Assembly: GCF_033568475.1 (NCBI RefSeq)
Contig: NC_133120.1
Span: forward strand, 175,119,991 to 175,183,990
DNA from: Henckelia pumila
Taxonomy: Eukaryota; Streptophyta; Magnoliopsida; Lamiales; Gesneriaceae
Length of the DNA: 64,000 nucleotides
Direction: 5' to 3'
Shown: piece by piece, positions 10,272 through 22,312 of the stretch
How the letters are laid out: each line of letters begins with the position of its first letter
Position numbering within the stretch: position 1 is the stretch's first letter
Notes under the pieces: model-generated
Told to the model about the DNA's origin: nothing
The model's database searches: none
Seen by the model: only the letters and a program-made list of their open reading frames with translations
Program-made: the position numbers and the translations under genes

Positions 10272-12449
10272 TGTAGCACCTAAAATCTAATCTACTAAAT
10301 CGCATGCATTAAATTTAATAAATATTAGGATTATTATTTTTATGTTTAATTGATTTAAATTCTTTATTTGAATTATGTGCTAATAAAATATTTTTATTAT
10401 TTATTAAATGATTTTATTGTACTAACTATTTAATTAATGTTTTTAACTGTTTAAGTTTATTTGTCAAAATGACTTTATTATTCAATTTAATTGTTTTAAT
10501 ATTTTAAAGGTTTAAGCTTGCATATTTAAATGATTTTAATTAATTGTTTAGTTTATTCTTTTAAATGATTTTAATTGTTTAGTTTATTCTTTTAAATGAT
10601 TTTAACTATTTAGCTTATTTTTTTAAATATTTTCGAGTGTCCAACTTATTTATTTTAAATAGTCTTAGTTTAGCGGTTAGTTATTTTAAATTATTTTAAA
10701 TCGCTCTGCTTGATATTTAAATATTTTACTCTTTGTCGTGACATCAAAATATTTAAAGTGTTTAATTCTTGGATTTTTGAAATTGAGTATTTGAAGAATT
10801 TGGGTCTAACACTTATAAATTCTACATATTATATTTTATGTATTATGTTTCTTACCCACTTAAACTCATGTGTTGACCCGGCCCAAAAAAAATTCTCCAA
10901 CCCAACTTCACATCCCATTAAAGAAACTCCCTAGCCAATCTCGGCCCATATGTATTTTTCCCTCCTCCAAGCATCGATCGAAGCCCCCTCACATTTTTTC
11001 TCCCCATTTCCCTCTCGCGATCGGGCTTCCCCTTCCCTTCACAGCCTTCGGCCGCAGAAGCTATACTTCTTCCGACGGGGTTATCCCTCCAGTCGTGCTG
11101 CTCGAAGTCCCAGCATCCCCATCCCCTTCCTCAGCTCGATTTCCAGCTCAACCGAGCTCCTTTCTCTCCATTTCTGATTTTATCAGTTTAAGGCAAGATT
11201 TATGGGTTTCTTTGGCCACCAAGTAGATTAATACGATGTGTGCTTGTTTTCTTGCTTGCATTTCGATTTGTATTTGGATTTAAGAAACTGCTCGATTTCT
11301 TCCTGATGTTCATGAGGGTTGTTCGATGTTTCTGCCTCTATTTCCTTTGTTGTTCGAACTTTTTCAGGTTTCTTGGAGTAATGTACATGCTTATGATCAT
11401 TTTATATTGTATCTAATGTTGGATAGATGTTGAGTCAGGAGTTTTGATTAATGCTTTCATTATGCCTCAGTTTCGAATCCTTCTCTATTGTGTTGGGTAC
11501 GTTCTGATTCGAGTTCATGATTGTTGTTTGGATGGTGAATTAGGGACTACCATGGGTGAGAATGTAGCTCACATGATAGTGCTTAGGATATGTGGTGCTT
11601 AGCTATTAAATTTGAGGTGAAGGGGCCATCGAATTTGGTTGAGTTGGGCTCGGTTTTTGGGTGCTTCTAAGGGCTGATTTGTTGAGCCAAGTTAAGCATG
11701 TGAGGGGTGTCTTTAGGTGCTTGAGATGAGTCTAAGTATTGGTCATGGTCCTAGTTTATTGGCTTGGAACTTGGGAGTTAATTGGCTAAGTTTTGGGAAA
11801 GGTAATGAGCTAGGACTTGTGCAGAATTTTAGAGTTCTATGTTTGCTATCCGGAAACTTATGGTTAAGGCTGGGTAAATCTCATGATTTGGTTAAGGGCT
11901 CGGGTCTGGAATTATTTTAGAATGTTAGGAATATTTCGGTGAAAGCGGAAATTAATTCGGTTAAGTTTTGGTCGAGATCTAGACATTGGAATGGATAGGT
12001 GCAGAATTTTAGTGTGATATGCTTGTTGTCCGAAAATAATTTTTTATAAAATGTTTGGATAGGAATAATATCCCAAGGATGACTTCTTTATTTAGTTCTA
12101 AGTGTCACTGAGTAGTGGTTTCAAGCGGAATTCTTTTTGAATAAGAATCGAGTAAGCTACAAGTTTTACGGGCGAACCGCTCGAATTGTCCTAAGCGCAA
12201 ATTTATGGTTTAGATTTCCATTCTTGGTTTGCTCCCTAAATCATCATCTCGGTCGTCCATGTGTGATTCATTTGCATGATTATCGATCAAACATTTACAT
12301 GTACTTCATATTTACATATGCGTGCTAAGTCCCATATTCAACTATGAAAGAAAGTATTTTACGAACGAAGTGAGATGATTGTGACTACAGTAAAGCATGT
12401 GTTTGTGTGGGGCTGGAAGACGTTTTGGCCTCCCTTACCAAATCATTAT
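10272..12449 (+). mobile_element. LTR-derived block, family C at its left end
   Basis: The first ~450 bases (TGTAGCACCTAAAATC...) are an inverted copy of 14740-15195 (same family, opposite strand). 10870-11230 is a C-rich stretch with short open frames but no recognisable protein. 11818-11860 and 11998-12040 share GTGCAGAATTTTAG and TTG-TCCGRAAA motifs. 12060-12449 is a same-strand repeat of about 15245-15640. I see no host gene here. Confidence 0.5.
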
Positions 12450-15195
12450 TGTGACGTCTCATATTTTAAACATTTAATGAAAATAGTTGCGGAAAAAGGT
12501 GAGAAAAATTTTCAAAACTTAAAACAATGCAGGGAGTGCACCATACTAACTCCATAAGAATTTAAAACTCTAAATCTATAACAATAAAACTCATGACTGG
12601 ACGTTCACGAAGTCAAAGAAATACCGATGCAACCCTACAACAAATACGTTTTAAAATACGACACGTCAAAACCTACTACTATTATTTAAATGGGATAAGA
12701 AAATGTGAGTTACTATAAACAAATTACTGCATCAAATACATTTAAAATAATCGAGAAACTTTCATAACAAATATCGAAATGAAATGAACATTTAAAAGAT
12801 GAAACATTTGAAATCCTCAAAACTAATCTTTAAAAGACTGACAATGAAAATAATTAAACCATTACTTTTAAACATCTTACATAAAATATTGTAACAATAT
12901 AACATAAATAAATATAGGTAAATATTTTCTCTTTAAATACATCAGAGCTTTTGAACTATTATGGCATGCAATGTCTTCACCTCATGGACTCTTCAGCCGT
13001 GCTACCAAAGCTTTTTAAATCAAAACTGCTAAACCATCTGCATCATTCAAGTATAGTGAGTCTAAAAGACTCAACAAGATTAAAATATTCATATCGATAT
13101 CATTATAGCTTTAAAATAATTTAAACTTAAAATGACTTGAACATACATAACATGATACCTTGAACTTGAAGAATTTTAACGTAAACATCATGGAACTTTA
13201 AATTTAAAATCTTGAACATGAACTTCAAAAATCTTAAAAGATGCAAGGAACTTAAACATAGATATCAACTTACTTAACTTTAAATCTTGAAAGTAGACTT
13301 CATGCATTTCCTTAAAACATTACCATTTCATTCTTAAATAAACATTTGCACTAACATCTAATGAAAGTCGTGCAACTTGGACAAACATCAAACCATGAAC
13401 ATAACATAAAAACTTATCATTTTGGGGTGATGAATTATGTGAAATTGTGGCAACCGTCATAATGGGCACGTTCGTAGTTCCTGTTGATCAACAAGCATTT
13501 TCTTTCTTTTCGGAGGCCCCTCCGGAGCTCATCCCGGAGTACCTAACCCGTACATTGAGTCATATGGCATTACGTCTCATATCATTCGTTCATTAATTTT
13601 TGGAGGCCCCTCCGGAGCTCATCCCGGAGTACCTAACCAGTACATTGAGCCATATTTGGAAAGGTCCCTCCGGAGCCCAAACCGGAGTACCAGTCTCGTA
13701 TTGCCACCACAAAGACACATAAAACATCAAAATATTTTCGTGCATCAACATATCATATCTGCATGCTTCATCATAACATTATTCATTCATGCTTCATCAT
13801 CTTTAATTTCATCATCATATCATCGTATCATCATAACATATCATTTCATTATGAAGCATCATCATATCATTGTAATTTACTTCATAAACGTTCATTCATG
13901 AACATAAAACTTTACTCGACAACTTCATGCATGTCATAAATGATAAAAATCATACCTTCATATTGAACATAGGTTTCATGAATGAAACTTAGACATGTAC
14001 ATGTATCACATAACGTAATCGATCCACGTAAGTCGTTCTTTTCGTTCTTGACGTAAAACTTGAAAATTTTTGCATAGGAACTCTTAAACATACTTAAAAC
14101 ACCTTCACACATCATAAACATGCATTTAGAACTTAAAACCATGCATGACAACATTTTGGGACAGAAACATCCTCTCTCGAGCGGCACTAACTCGTGCTCG
14201 ATCGAGACCCATTTTGGAGTAGCATGTTGCAGGCGCTCAAACTATATTTTTCGTTCGGAATTTCGAAAAGTGGTAAACAGAAAAGTTGTAGCCCCTTGCT
14301 CTTGGCTTTCCAATGCCGAAAACTTTACCTCATTTGGAATTTTCAGTAAACACTTATGCTCATTCTCCCGAGATGTGTCACTGCCGGAAATTCAAACCAC
14401 TCGACACACTTTGGGGAGATTTTGGCTAATCTTCCAAAATAATTTTGACAAAACTCAAAACATGAAAGTTGTAGATAAATAAGTTATATTTCCAATAAAA
14501 TTGGCCTAATATCATTTTGAATTAGTACACTAATTTTGAAATAATTAAACAAATAACATCTGAAGGAATTTAAGCACTAACTTAGGAATTAAAATCAATA
14601 CTTTAAATATTTTGGTGTCACGGCCATTAATTGAATATTTAAATAATATCAGAGCGATTAAAATAATTTAAACAACTAGACAAACTTTTGAAAGCACGGT
14701 ATAAAAACTTTTAAAATGATTTGGACAGATAAAAAGCATTTAAATAAATAACTTAGACATTTAAAATAATTTAAAATAACCAACCCCTAAACTTAAATTA
14801 TTTAGAATAAATAAGTTGAGCAATTAAAAAAAATTCATTTAAATAACTATCAATTAAGCTCAAGTAATTTTAAATAAGTAAACGAAACAGTTAATATCAT
14901 TTAAATGAATAAACTAAATAATTACTTCATTTACTTAAGAAAACTTAAATTTTAAAATATTTAGAACAATTAAGTTGCACAATAAAAATCATTTTGACAA
15001 ATAAACTTAAACAAATTAAAAACATCAATTAAATATTTAGTAAGATAAAATCATTTGAATAAATAATTAATATTTTATTAGCACATAATTCAAATAAAGA
15101 ATTTAAATCAATTAAACTTAAAAATAATAATCCTAATATTTATTTTTATTAAATTTTATGCATGTGATTTAGTAGATTGGATTTTAGGTGTTACA
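12450..15195 (-). mobile_element. Long solo-LTR-like element, family C, minus strand
   Basis: Read on the minus strand it starts TGTAACACCTAAAATCC (plus 15195) and ends GAGACGTCACA (plus 12450), the TG...CA ends of a gypsy LTR. No protein domains, PBS or second LTR are seen, so a solo LTR is the simplest reading at 2.75 kb. The 5-bp flanks (ATTAT, ACAGA) do not match, so no target duplication is proven. It includes the repeats at 13514-13690. Confidence 0.55.
13514..13690. repeat. GGAGGCCCCTCCGGAGC tandem repeats
   Basis: GGAGGCCCCTCCGGAGC followed by TCATCCCGGAGTACC occurs at 13514 and 13602 (period 88), with a third, diverged and shortened copy at about 13661. Each copy contains self-complementary CTCCGGAG. 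The array lies within the family C LTR. Confidence 0.8.
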
Positions 15196-16482
15196 ACAGA
15201 AATTTTCAAGCATAGTTTGAAAATCTGTGTGTGATTGTTTGTGTTGTTTGTGGATGACTTCTTTAATTAGTTCTAAGTGCGAGGGAGTCATGGTTTCAAG
15301 CGGAACCCTTTTTGAATAAGAAATGAGTGAGTTATAAGTTTTACGGGCGAACCGCTCGGAATGTCCTAAGCGCAAATTTATGGTTTAGATTCTCATCCTT
15401 GGTTTGCCACCTAAATCACTATCCTGGTCATTCATATTCGAGTCTTTTGCATGAAAATCAAGTAAATATTTACAAGTACATTACATCTACATATGCATGC
15501 TAAGTTCTTATATCAAGGCAAGAAAGAAAGTATGAAAGAAAATATTTTTATGAACGAAGTGAGATGATTGTGACTATATTTATGACGTGTATGGACGGGC
15601 TGGGAGACGTTCTAGCTTCCCATACCACCTGACGTGTATGGACGGGCTGAGAGACGTCTTGGCTTCCCTTATGGGAGACATTTTTCCATCACAAATATCA
15701 TCCAACGCAAATAAAACTTCAAAAGATTCGAACCGAAAACAACCCAACCATTCAAAGATTTGAATCAAAAATCATCCTTGAACTTTTCAACCAAAATTCT
15801 GATTTCTTGACGTCAAATCATTTAAATCTCAATAAACTTGAACCGAAAACATCAGAAATGTTTCATGTATCACAATTAAGCAACATACTAATGAATTTTC
15901 AAGAAAACGTGCATACATCAACAATCAATCGCATAGGGTTTACCTTGAAAATACTTATATCCTTGAATGGGTTTCAAAACAGTAAAAACTTGCTTGAAAG
16001 ATTGCTTGGATTTATCCTGAACGGATGAACGATCTAACCTCGACACAAAGAACCCTAGCCTTGAGATTGCAGCGTTTGAACGTGAGAAAGATTTTGGGGA
16101 GAATGAATGAGCGTTCCAAAAGAGAGAAATGAAAAATTAAACGCTTATCAGTTTTGTGACTAGTGAGCTCCCAACACGACCCATTAGTTACAATTAAAAG
16201 TTTTAAAATTTTAATCTCCCAATTAATAAATACACTGCATCAACTTAAACTTTATAAAATATTTTTCTTAACTCGCTCGAAGGCTAGTTTCGTCCTACTA
16301 TCCAGAATTAAATACCAAACATGAAAACTTTAAAAATAACATCACATCATATAAAATTTCAGGCATGAAAATAAATCACATAATTAAACATAACAATTAA
16401 ATTTTCTAAAATAACATGCATTAAATCATATAATTTAAATTAATTTATCGTGATTAAGCTAGTGAATTTTTTGGACCTTACA
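15196..16482 (-). mobile_element. Gypsy LTR, family D, minus strand, truncated
   Basis: On the minus strand it begins TGTAAGGTCCAAAAAATTC at plus 16482, a common plant gypsy LTR start. It runs down to the junction with the family C block. 15245-15640 is repeated in the same orientation at 12060-12449, so a second copy of this LTR piece lies on the other side of the family C element. A GTGTATGGACGGGCTG unit is present twice at about 15586-15650. Confidence 0.55.
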
Positions 16483-16483
16483 C

Positions 16484-17044
16484 TGGCTCCTACATGTGTC
16501 GCAACTGTACCCAATCTCGCCACCTGATGACCCTCATGGAGTCGGTAAACAAGTCAAAACACAGTCTTAGAATCTAGAGCCTCAATTTTGTCTCAGGTCG
16601 TAAGGACTAATTGTGCACAACCATAACCACGCTTATCCACTCGATGAATGATAACAACTTGGGAAGTTCGAGAGAGGATAGTTCAGTGAACTTATCGTAT
16701 GAGCACCAATCTGTGTGATTGAACATCTCTATGTCCATATCAATGAAACGTGGTACACGGCATAACAGATTCTAATCTCAAGCTCGAGCGATCCTTATCC
16801 TTATTTTGGACGGATCAATCGACTAGAAACTTGATTTAGAATATACAATAATTTAAAATATGTGATTCATGATTGTCATCACATGTATTCAAGGTCTTTA
16901 TCTATGCAGCTTGCATGGGTATGCAGATAAAATAAACGTGAAAATTGAATAAAAAATAATTATATTAAAATAAAAAAAATTTATTACATTTGAGTCAATA
17001 AAATCTCTAACCAACAATTGACTTGCAGGACATCTACTCTAACA
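16484..17044 (-). mobile_element. Copia-type LTR, minus strand
   Basis: On the minus strand it starts TGTTAGAGTAGATGTCCTGC (plus 17044) and ends CATGTAGGAGCCA (plus 16484), both resembling plant Ty1/copia LTR ends from memory. The 5-bp flanks (TACAC, GTTTT) do not match and no PBS or PPT is next to it, so it is a solo or broken LTR. Confidence 0.5.
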
Positions 17045-17998
17045 GTTTTCACGTCTATATCGATCTCTAGTCTCTACTTGTCAGGATCGCCCAAGTGCTA
17101 GACCGTCATCCACCATCTCGATTTTTACTAAGAAGTTTCCTACATTAAATGGTCACCTAGGAAACGATCAGGTCTCCTTGACGGTTTGATATCCATGTAG
17201 GGCCGTCTAGACGGATATATATTACTATTATTCAAGTTAACCGATCTTTCATAACCGATTTGGTACGATGATGAAGCTTTTTTTCAAATATTCCATAATA
17301 CCCTGCGACCTCCACCATTTACACTACATTTAACTCGAATTTTAGTTTGCATTATTTGATATCATCTACCACAATCTGTATCCTCTTTTCAAATCCTTTT
17401 TTAACACATACAAATCAAAATAATCCCCACAATCAGCATACTCATGTGTTTCCATAAAATTAAAAACAAAAAAAATATACATATATATAGTTTTGATATC
17501 ACGCACTCTAGTGTGCAGGATTTTCGTGAGCGACTACTAGTGTTTGATTATTTATTTATTTATTTATTTATTTTGAAATCACTAAAACCCACCATCACAA
17601 GTGTGCATAGATGCACCAATATATATTATCTACATATCCCCTCTTCCCCATTAAGTAATAGAACTTTTAAGAAGGTTAATCTCTATCGGATGAAAAGAAA
17701 AAAAAAAAGATGTCATATCGCTCGCCTACCATTTTCAGAACAGGGTAAGTAATAAGTCTGTTGTTTTGTTTTTTAATAAAACTGGCAATGAGTTTTGCTT
17801 TAAACAAATGTTTAGGTTCTAAATAAACATGCAATCAAACATAATGTTGTCAAGTTAGAAAATCAAAAAATTACAATTAAATCCCTAAACCTAACTTTCA
17901 TTCATTTATAAATCCCTATTAAAATAAAATTTACTTTCCACTCCCTGGAAAGAGAAAATTTTTCCAAAAATCCCCAAACTATCCTTTTATATTTTTTT
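17045..17998. other. No gene seen between copia LTR and viral insert
   Basis: AT-rich sequence with a (TTTA)n microsatellite near 17543-17570. The short open frames have no recognisable features. Confidence 0.6.
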
Positions 17999-18018
17999 TA
18001 AAAAAAAGAAGTGATAGA

Positions 18019-19971
18019 ATGGATATAAAAAATAAGACTAATCCAAATAGTATTTATATAAAAATTCAAATTAAAATTAAGGAACATAAACCATATCATA
18101 TACATGCTTATGTTGATACAGGAGCAAGTATGTGTCTAGCAAGTAAACATATACTCCCAAATCATTATTGGAAGAAATACGATAAAGGATTAAAAGTTCG
18201 AATAGGAGATGGATCAATTATTATGCTTGATACAGTAGCAGAAAAATTAAAAATAAAAATTGAGGAAACAAAATTTATAATACAAATTATATACCAAATA
18301 GAATCTGAAATAAATATTATAATAGAAAATAACTTTCTAAGACAATATCTTCCATTTACCCAATTTGAATATCACATTACTTTAAACAAAGGCTCATCAA
18401 TGATTCACATTCTCAAAATACAAACAGCATTTCGTGTAGAAAATGAAGGATTTACAAAGAATTTTCATAAACGAAATACAAATCCGATAGAATTAAAAAT
18501 AGAGAATATTTTAACGATTAACCCTAAAAATAAAATCATGAAAAAATTTCATGATATTTGTTCTGAAAATTCTCAGGACAAAATTAAGAAAAGAAAGCAA
18601 TTTATTGCTTCAATAAAACTTAAAGACCCTAATATCATAATCCGTGAAGCACCAAGAAGATGCAACATGAAAGATGTAAAAATATTTGAAAAAGAGGTCC
18701 AAGAACTACTCAAACTCAGAATAATCATTCCAAGTAAGAGTCCACACTCTTCACCATCCTTTTATGTCAGCAAGAAAGATATTGACAAGAAAAGAATGGT
18801 AATTTATTATCGAAAAATGAATAATGCAACAATTATGTATGGATATTACATCCCGAATAAGAATGATTTACTATCTTACATAGGAGGAATGAAATATTTA
18901 TTCAGTCTAGATTGTAAATCAGGATTCTGGAAAATACAGCTAGATCCACAAACACAATTACTTACAGCATTCAGTTGTCCAAAAGGACAATATCAATAGA
19001 CGGTATTACCTTTCGGACTTAAACAAGCACCAGGTATTTTCTAAAGATATATGGATGAATCATTTAAACCATATTTAGATTTTTGTTGTGTCTATATAGA
19101 TGATATATTAATTTATTCAAAAATATTAGATCAGCATTATAAAGATCTCATGACGGTACTAGATATTTGTCATAAAGATGGAATTATACTTTCTGAAAAG
19201 AAAGCACAATTGTTTAAAATAAAAATAAATTATCTAGGATTACAAATAGAAGACGAAAAACATTGTTTACAACAGCATATACTTAAGAAAATTCATGATT
19301 TTCCTAGTGAAATCAAAGATAAATATCAATTAAGAAGATTTCTAGGATTACTAAAATATTCCAAAAATTACATTAAGAAACTTGCAGAGATAAGAAAACC
19401 TCTACAGGCAAAACTTAAACAGGACTATAAATGGAAATAGTCGAAATAAGATACTAATTGCATAGATACAATTAAAAATAAAATAATTAGTAATCTTCCT
19501 GAGTTATATTTCCCTTCAAATAAAGATATAAAAATAATTGAAACAGATGTGTCAGATGAATATTAGGGAGCATGCTTAAAAGCATACACAGGAGAAAGAA
19601 ATTTAGAAAAACTTACTAAAACGGCTACTAGAAATAACGAAGAATCATGTAACTATACATCAGTAACTTTTCAAGTTGCACAAATAAATTATCACTCAAA
19701 TGAAAAAAAATTATTAGCTTTAATTTTTACAATTAGCACTTATGAAATTTATCTTATCTCTAAATCATTTTTAGTAAGAACAGATAATATGAATTTAACA
19801 TATTTTAAATCAATAAAAATATCAAAAAATGCAGGAAGAAATGCAGCACGGTTAGTTAGATGACAATTGGAATTGAACTATTATCAGTTCGAGATCCAGC
19901 ATGTCAAAGGAACAGATAATTCATTACCTGACGCATTAACCATAGAACTTCACCCAAATTATACTATCTGA
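18019..19971 (+). pseudogene. EPRV pol: aspartic protease, reverse transcriptase, RNase H
   Basis: The protease motif YVDTGASMC lies near 18110. RT follows from about 18660, with the catalytic [10 protein letters not shown] near 19090 and RRFLGLLKYSKNYI near 19335. RNase H follows (ETDVSDEY near 19540; QHVKGTDNSLPDAL near 19900). The single frame is interrupted by stops at 18997, 19042, 19438, 19447, 19564 and 19861, and ends at 19969 or later, since related sequence continues in frame into the 90-bp repeats. No frameshift is needed through RNase H. In the virus this polyprotein reverse-transcribes the pregenomic RNA. The first Asp of the usual DYR block in RT motif A context is changed (YYR near 18805). 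A short open frame and the TGA at 19969 leave the exact C-terminus uncertain. Confidence 0.9.
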
Positions 19972-20010
19972 ATTAACGAAATAATAAAAGAGATTCTAAG
20001 TGATCCAGAA

Positions 20011-20190
20011 AATGACTTCGAGACATCCGAGCATACCTTAGAAAGTATGGGGAATATAAATTGATGAAATGAGATTTATATTCAGAAACATGAATTATTA
20101 AATGACTTTAAGTCATCCGAACATGCCTCAGAAAGCATGGAAAATATGAATTTATGAAAAGAGAGTCATATTCAGAAACATGAATTACTC
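20011..20190 (+). repeat. Two tandem 90-bp units downstream of RNase H
   Basis: 20011-20100 and 20101-20190 align end to end at a 90-bp period (AATGACTT..., ATTCAGAAACATGAATTA...). 90 bp is exactly 30 codons, and the unit is in the pol frame. Each copy has since gained stops. Confidence 0.85.
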
Positions 20191-20360
20191 TATGAGTAAA
20201 ATAATCAATATCATTTATGAAGATTGGTTCGATTCTTGTAAAAGGATCCATAAATGCAATGATACGCATAATAAAATTATCCGAGTTACTCACGATAAGA
20301 GTTAAATTATTAACCATTTTCTATATATAAATATGTTTTCTTGTGCAGGAAATATTTAAG

Positions 20361-21475
20361 ATGGGGCAATTAAGTCAATTAAAAGAATAACTGATTGACT
20401 TACGGGAATAAATCCAAATTCTTCAACAAAAGGAGAAGAATTTAATCAGAAAAATTCAAAGGACAGAAGAGAAGATGACAACCTCGTCGTCATCATCCTC
20501 ACCAAGAACACCAATCAAGATAGCAACTCTATTTGACAAAATAATGGAGATGAATGAAAACAGTCGGTGGTCACAGCCAACACTGACAACAAAGAAAAAG
20601 AAAAAGAAAATAAAAAAGAATCGGTGGTCACAGTCAACACCGAGAAAAATGGAAAAGATAAAGAAAGGACGTACAAAATTGCCCTAGAAAAAAGAGAAAG
20701 AAAAATGGTCAATCTACGACCACAAAAACAAATTTTTGAGAAAACAAATTTCGCAGAAAAATTCAAAAATGAGTTTTTCGAAACATTAAATTATTTAAGG
20801 ACAGTCAAGACAGATGCAGGTTATTGGTTGCAAACTTTTGATACACAGAATATATCCAGAGCAAGAATACTACAAGGTGCTCCAGCGCATGAAGTTGCAA
20901 GATTCTTTTCGAATGGATTATTAAGTGGATTGGAAGTGAGTCCAAATAACCAAGAGATAGAACTATTTCCCTATCAATTGGGAAATAGTATTATTCAATT
21001 CAAGAAAGCAGTATTTAAAGACGATCTGGTATTAACGTTGAACATTCTTTAAACCCTTTCAGATTGGGATAATGACAAATTCTACCAACCGATGGTATAC
21101 ATTCAATGTCGAATAAATAAATAAAAAAGTTCTTATTCAAAGGATCAAATGAAGAGAAACCAGTGATGGATGTATCGAAAATTTCGGAGAATAAAAACAC
21201 TAATCGACATGATCTCAAAAACTGAAAAGATTGATGAAAATTCAAAGTTTAAAATAAATTTTGCATCTAGTAAAATTTTATTAATCACTAGACATCAATG
21301 TTAGCCCAATTTGAAGCTCCGATCTATGAACCAAGAGTTGACATGACCAGAGAAACTCAACAAATGCTATGCAAGAAATTAGAAACGATGATTTCCACTC
21401 ACAAATGTGGACATTTCCTAAAGACAAAAGAAACAGCTGTCAAAGAAGAAAAACCAATAAAGAAGTGGTCCTAAG
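20361..21475 (+). pseudogene. EPRV transactivator/viroplasmin-like gene (ORF VI position)
   Basis: ATG at 20361 opens a frame with early stops (20388, 20409) that continues to a Ser/Lys-rich segment. The frame then shifts near 20600 and is open to 21050. The core reads ARILQGAPAHEVARFFSNGL around 20855-20915, followed by GLEVSPNNQEIELFPYQLG. This position between pol and the promoter, and the style of the core, fit caulimovirid transactivator/inclusion-body proteins. A further frame near 21330-21475 (RETQQMLCKKLETMI, KPIKKWS) gives the C-terminus. In the virus such proteins allow re-initiation on polycistronic RNA and build viroplasms. The similarity is from memory, so the function is probable, not certain. 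Confidence 0.6.
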
Positions 21476-21668
21476 CCACCAGTGATACAGACAACGACTC
21501 AATATAATAAAATTAAAATCGTGGACCATACTACGTGTAAAGGTGTCCATTCAGACGATAAATGAACTGTCTTCCATTATGTTGTATTTTTAATTATGTA
21601 GAGTCGGGGATGGTCCCCCTTTGTTCTTATCTTCTTGTTTTTATATTTGTACTCATTTTCTCCCCTTC

Positions 21669-21676
21669 TATAAAAG
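21669..21676 (+). promoter_or_regulatory. TATA box of EPRV pregenomic RNA promoter
   Basis: TATAAAAG within CCTTCTATAAAAGGGAG lies in the large intergenic region, between the transactivator-like gene and the leader that carries the PBS, as in 35S-type caulimovirid promoters. A CT-rich initiator-like tract (CTCTCTCTCTCTTC) follows at 21719-21732. The TATA box itself is undamaged. Confidence 0.75.
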
Positions 21677-21852
21677 GGAGATGATTATTGTAGAAATGAC
21701 AAGTGAGTTTGAGTCTCACTCTCTCTCTCTTCTTACGTTTCTTACGCTCTGGTTCATACAAGACGTATGAAGATTATCATAAACTAAGAAACATAAAATC
21801 AAAAACATAAATTAAGCCTTATGGAATTTAACTAAAAAAGCAGGGCTTAAGG

Positions 21853-22056
21853 ATGAAGAAGGCTGGAAGCCAACAGTTGACATTTCATGATCAGAGTAAA
21901 CCTGGTGATCCAAAAAGTGAGTACCATTTGAACAAGTGTTCGTCAAGGAAAAACAAGGATTTGGCCTCTACTCCAGATCAAGGATTGATCAAGCAAGGTA
22001 ACCTTTCTAAACCTCCTGCTGCTCTTAATTTAAAACTTTTTCCTCGAAAATTCTAA
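21853..22056 (+). CDS. EPRV small leader ORF a (67 aa), unknown function
   Basis: An open frame in the region between pregenomic promoter and PBS, where caulimoviruses carry a small ORF VII. It is basic, and no domain is recognised. It begins MKKAGSQQLTFHDQSKPGD. It ends two bases before the next ORF, an arrangement typical of compact viral genomes. Its survival without stops may be chance given its size. Confidence 0.4.
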   Translation: MKKAGSQQLTFHDQSKPGDPKSEYHLNKCSSRKNKDLASTPDQGLIKQGNLSKPPAALNLKLFPRKF

Positions 22057-22058
22057 AC

Positions 22059-22265
22059 ATGATTGGTATGACTATTAAACTAAAAATACGCATTTTAAAT
22101 AATAAGCTTCAAGTTTTAAAGGATCAAATTAAAAGTCTGACAAATACAGATCCATTATACTTTTTGATATATGAAGAATATAATCTGATAAACCAACTAA
22201 TATGTTATTTAGAATCCAAATTGATTGAACAATTTGGTGAAGAAATTTTACAAGATATAGATTAA
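22059..22265 (+). CDS. EPRV small leader ORF b (68 aa), helical, unknown function
   Basis: The ATG lies two bases after the preceding stop. The product is rich in Lys, Leu, Ile and Glu and should be helical (LQVLKDQIKSL; LICYLESKLIEQFGEEIL). It ends about 48 bases before the PBS. No family is recognised. The location equals the ORF VII/ORF I border of caulimovirids. Confidence 0.45.
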   Translation: MIGMTIKLKIRILNNKLQVLKDQIKSLTNTDPLYFLIYEEYNLINQLICYLESKLIEQFGEEILQDID

Positions 22266-22312
22266 TCATGATTATGATTATTAAAATGATTAAGATTATG
22301 ATTTTCGCAACC

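Noticed and set aside
10870..11226. 118-codon Ser/Pro-rich frame in LTR-derived sequence
   Set aside because: It lies in a C-rich stretch of an LTR-like block. A second overlapping frame is equally open, and no domain or splice partner was found.
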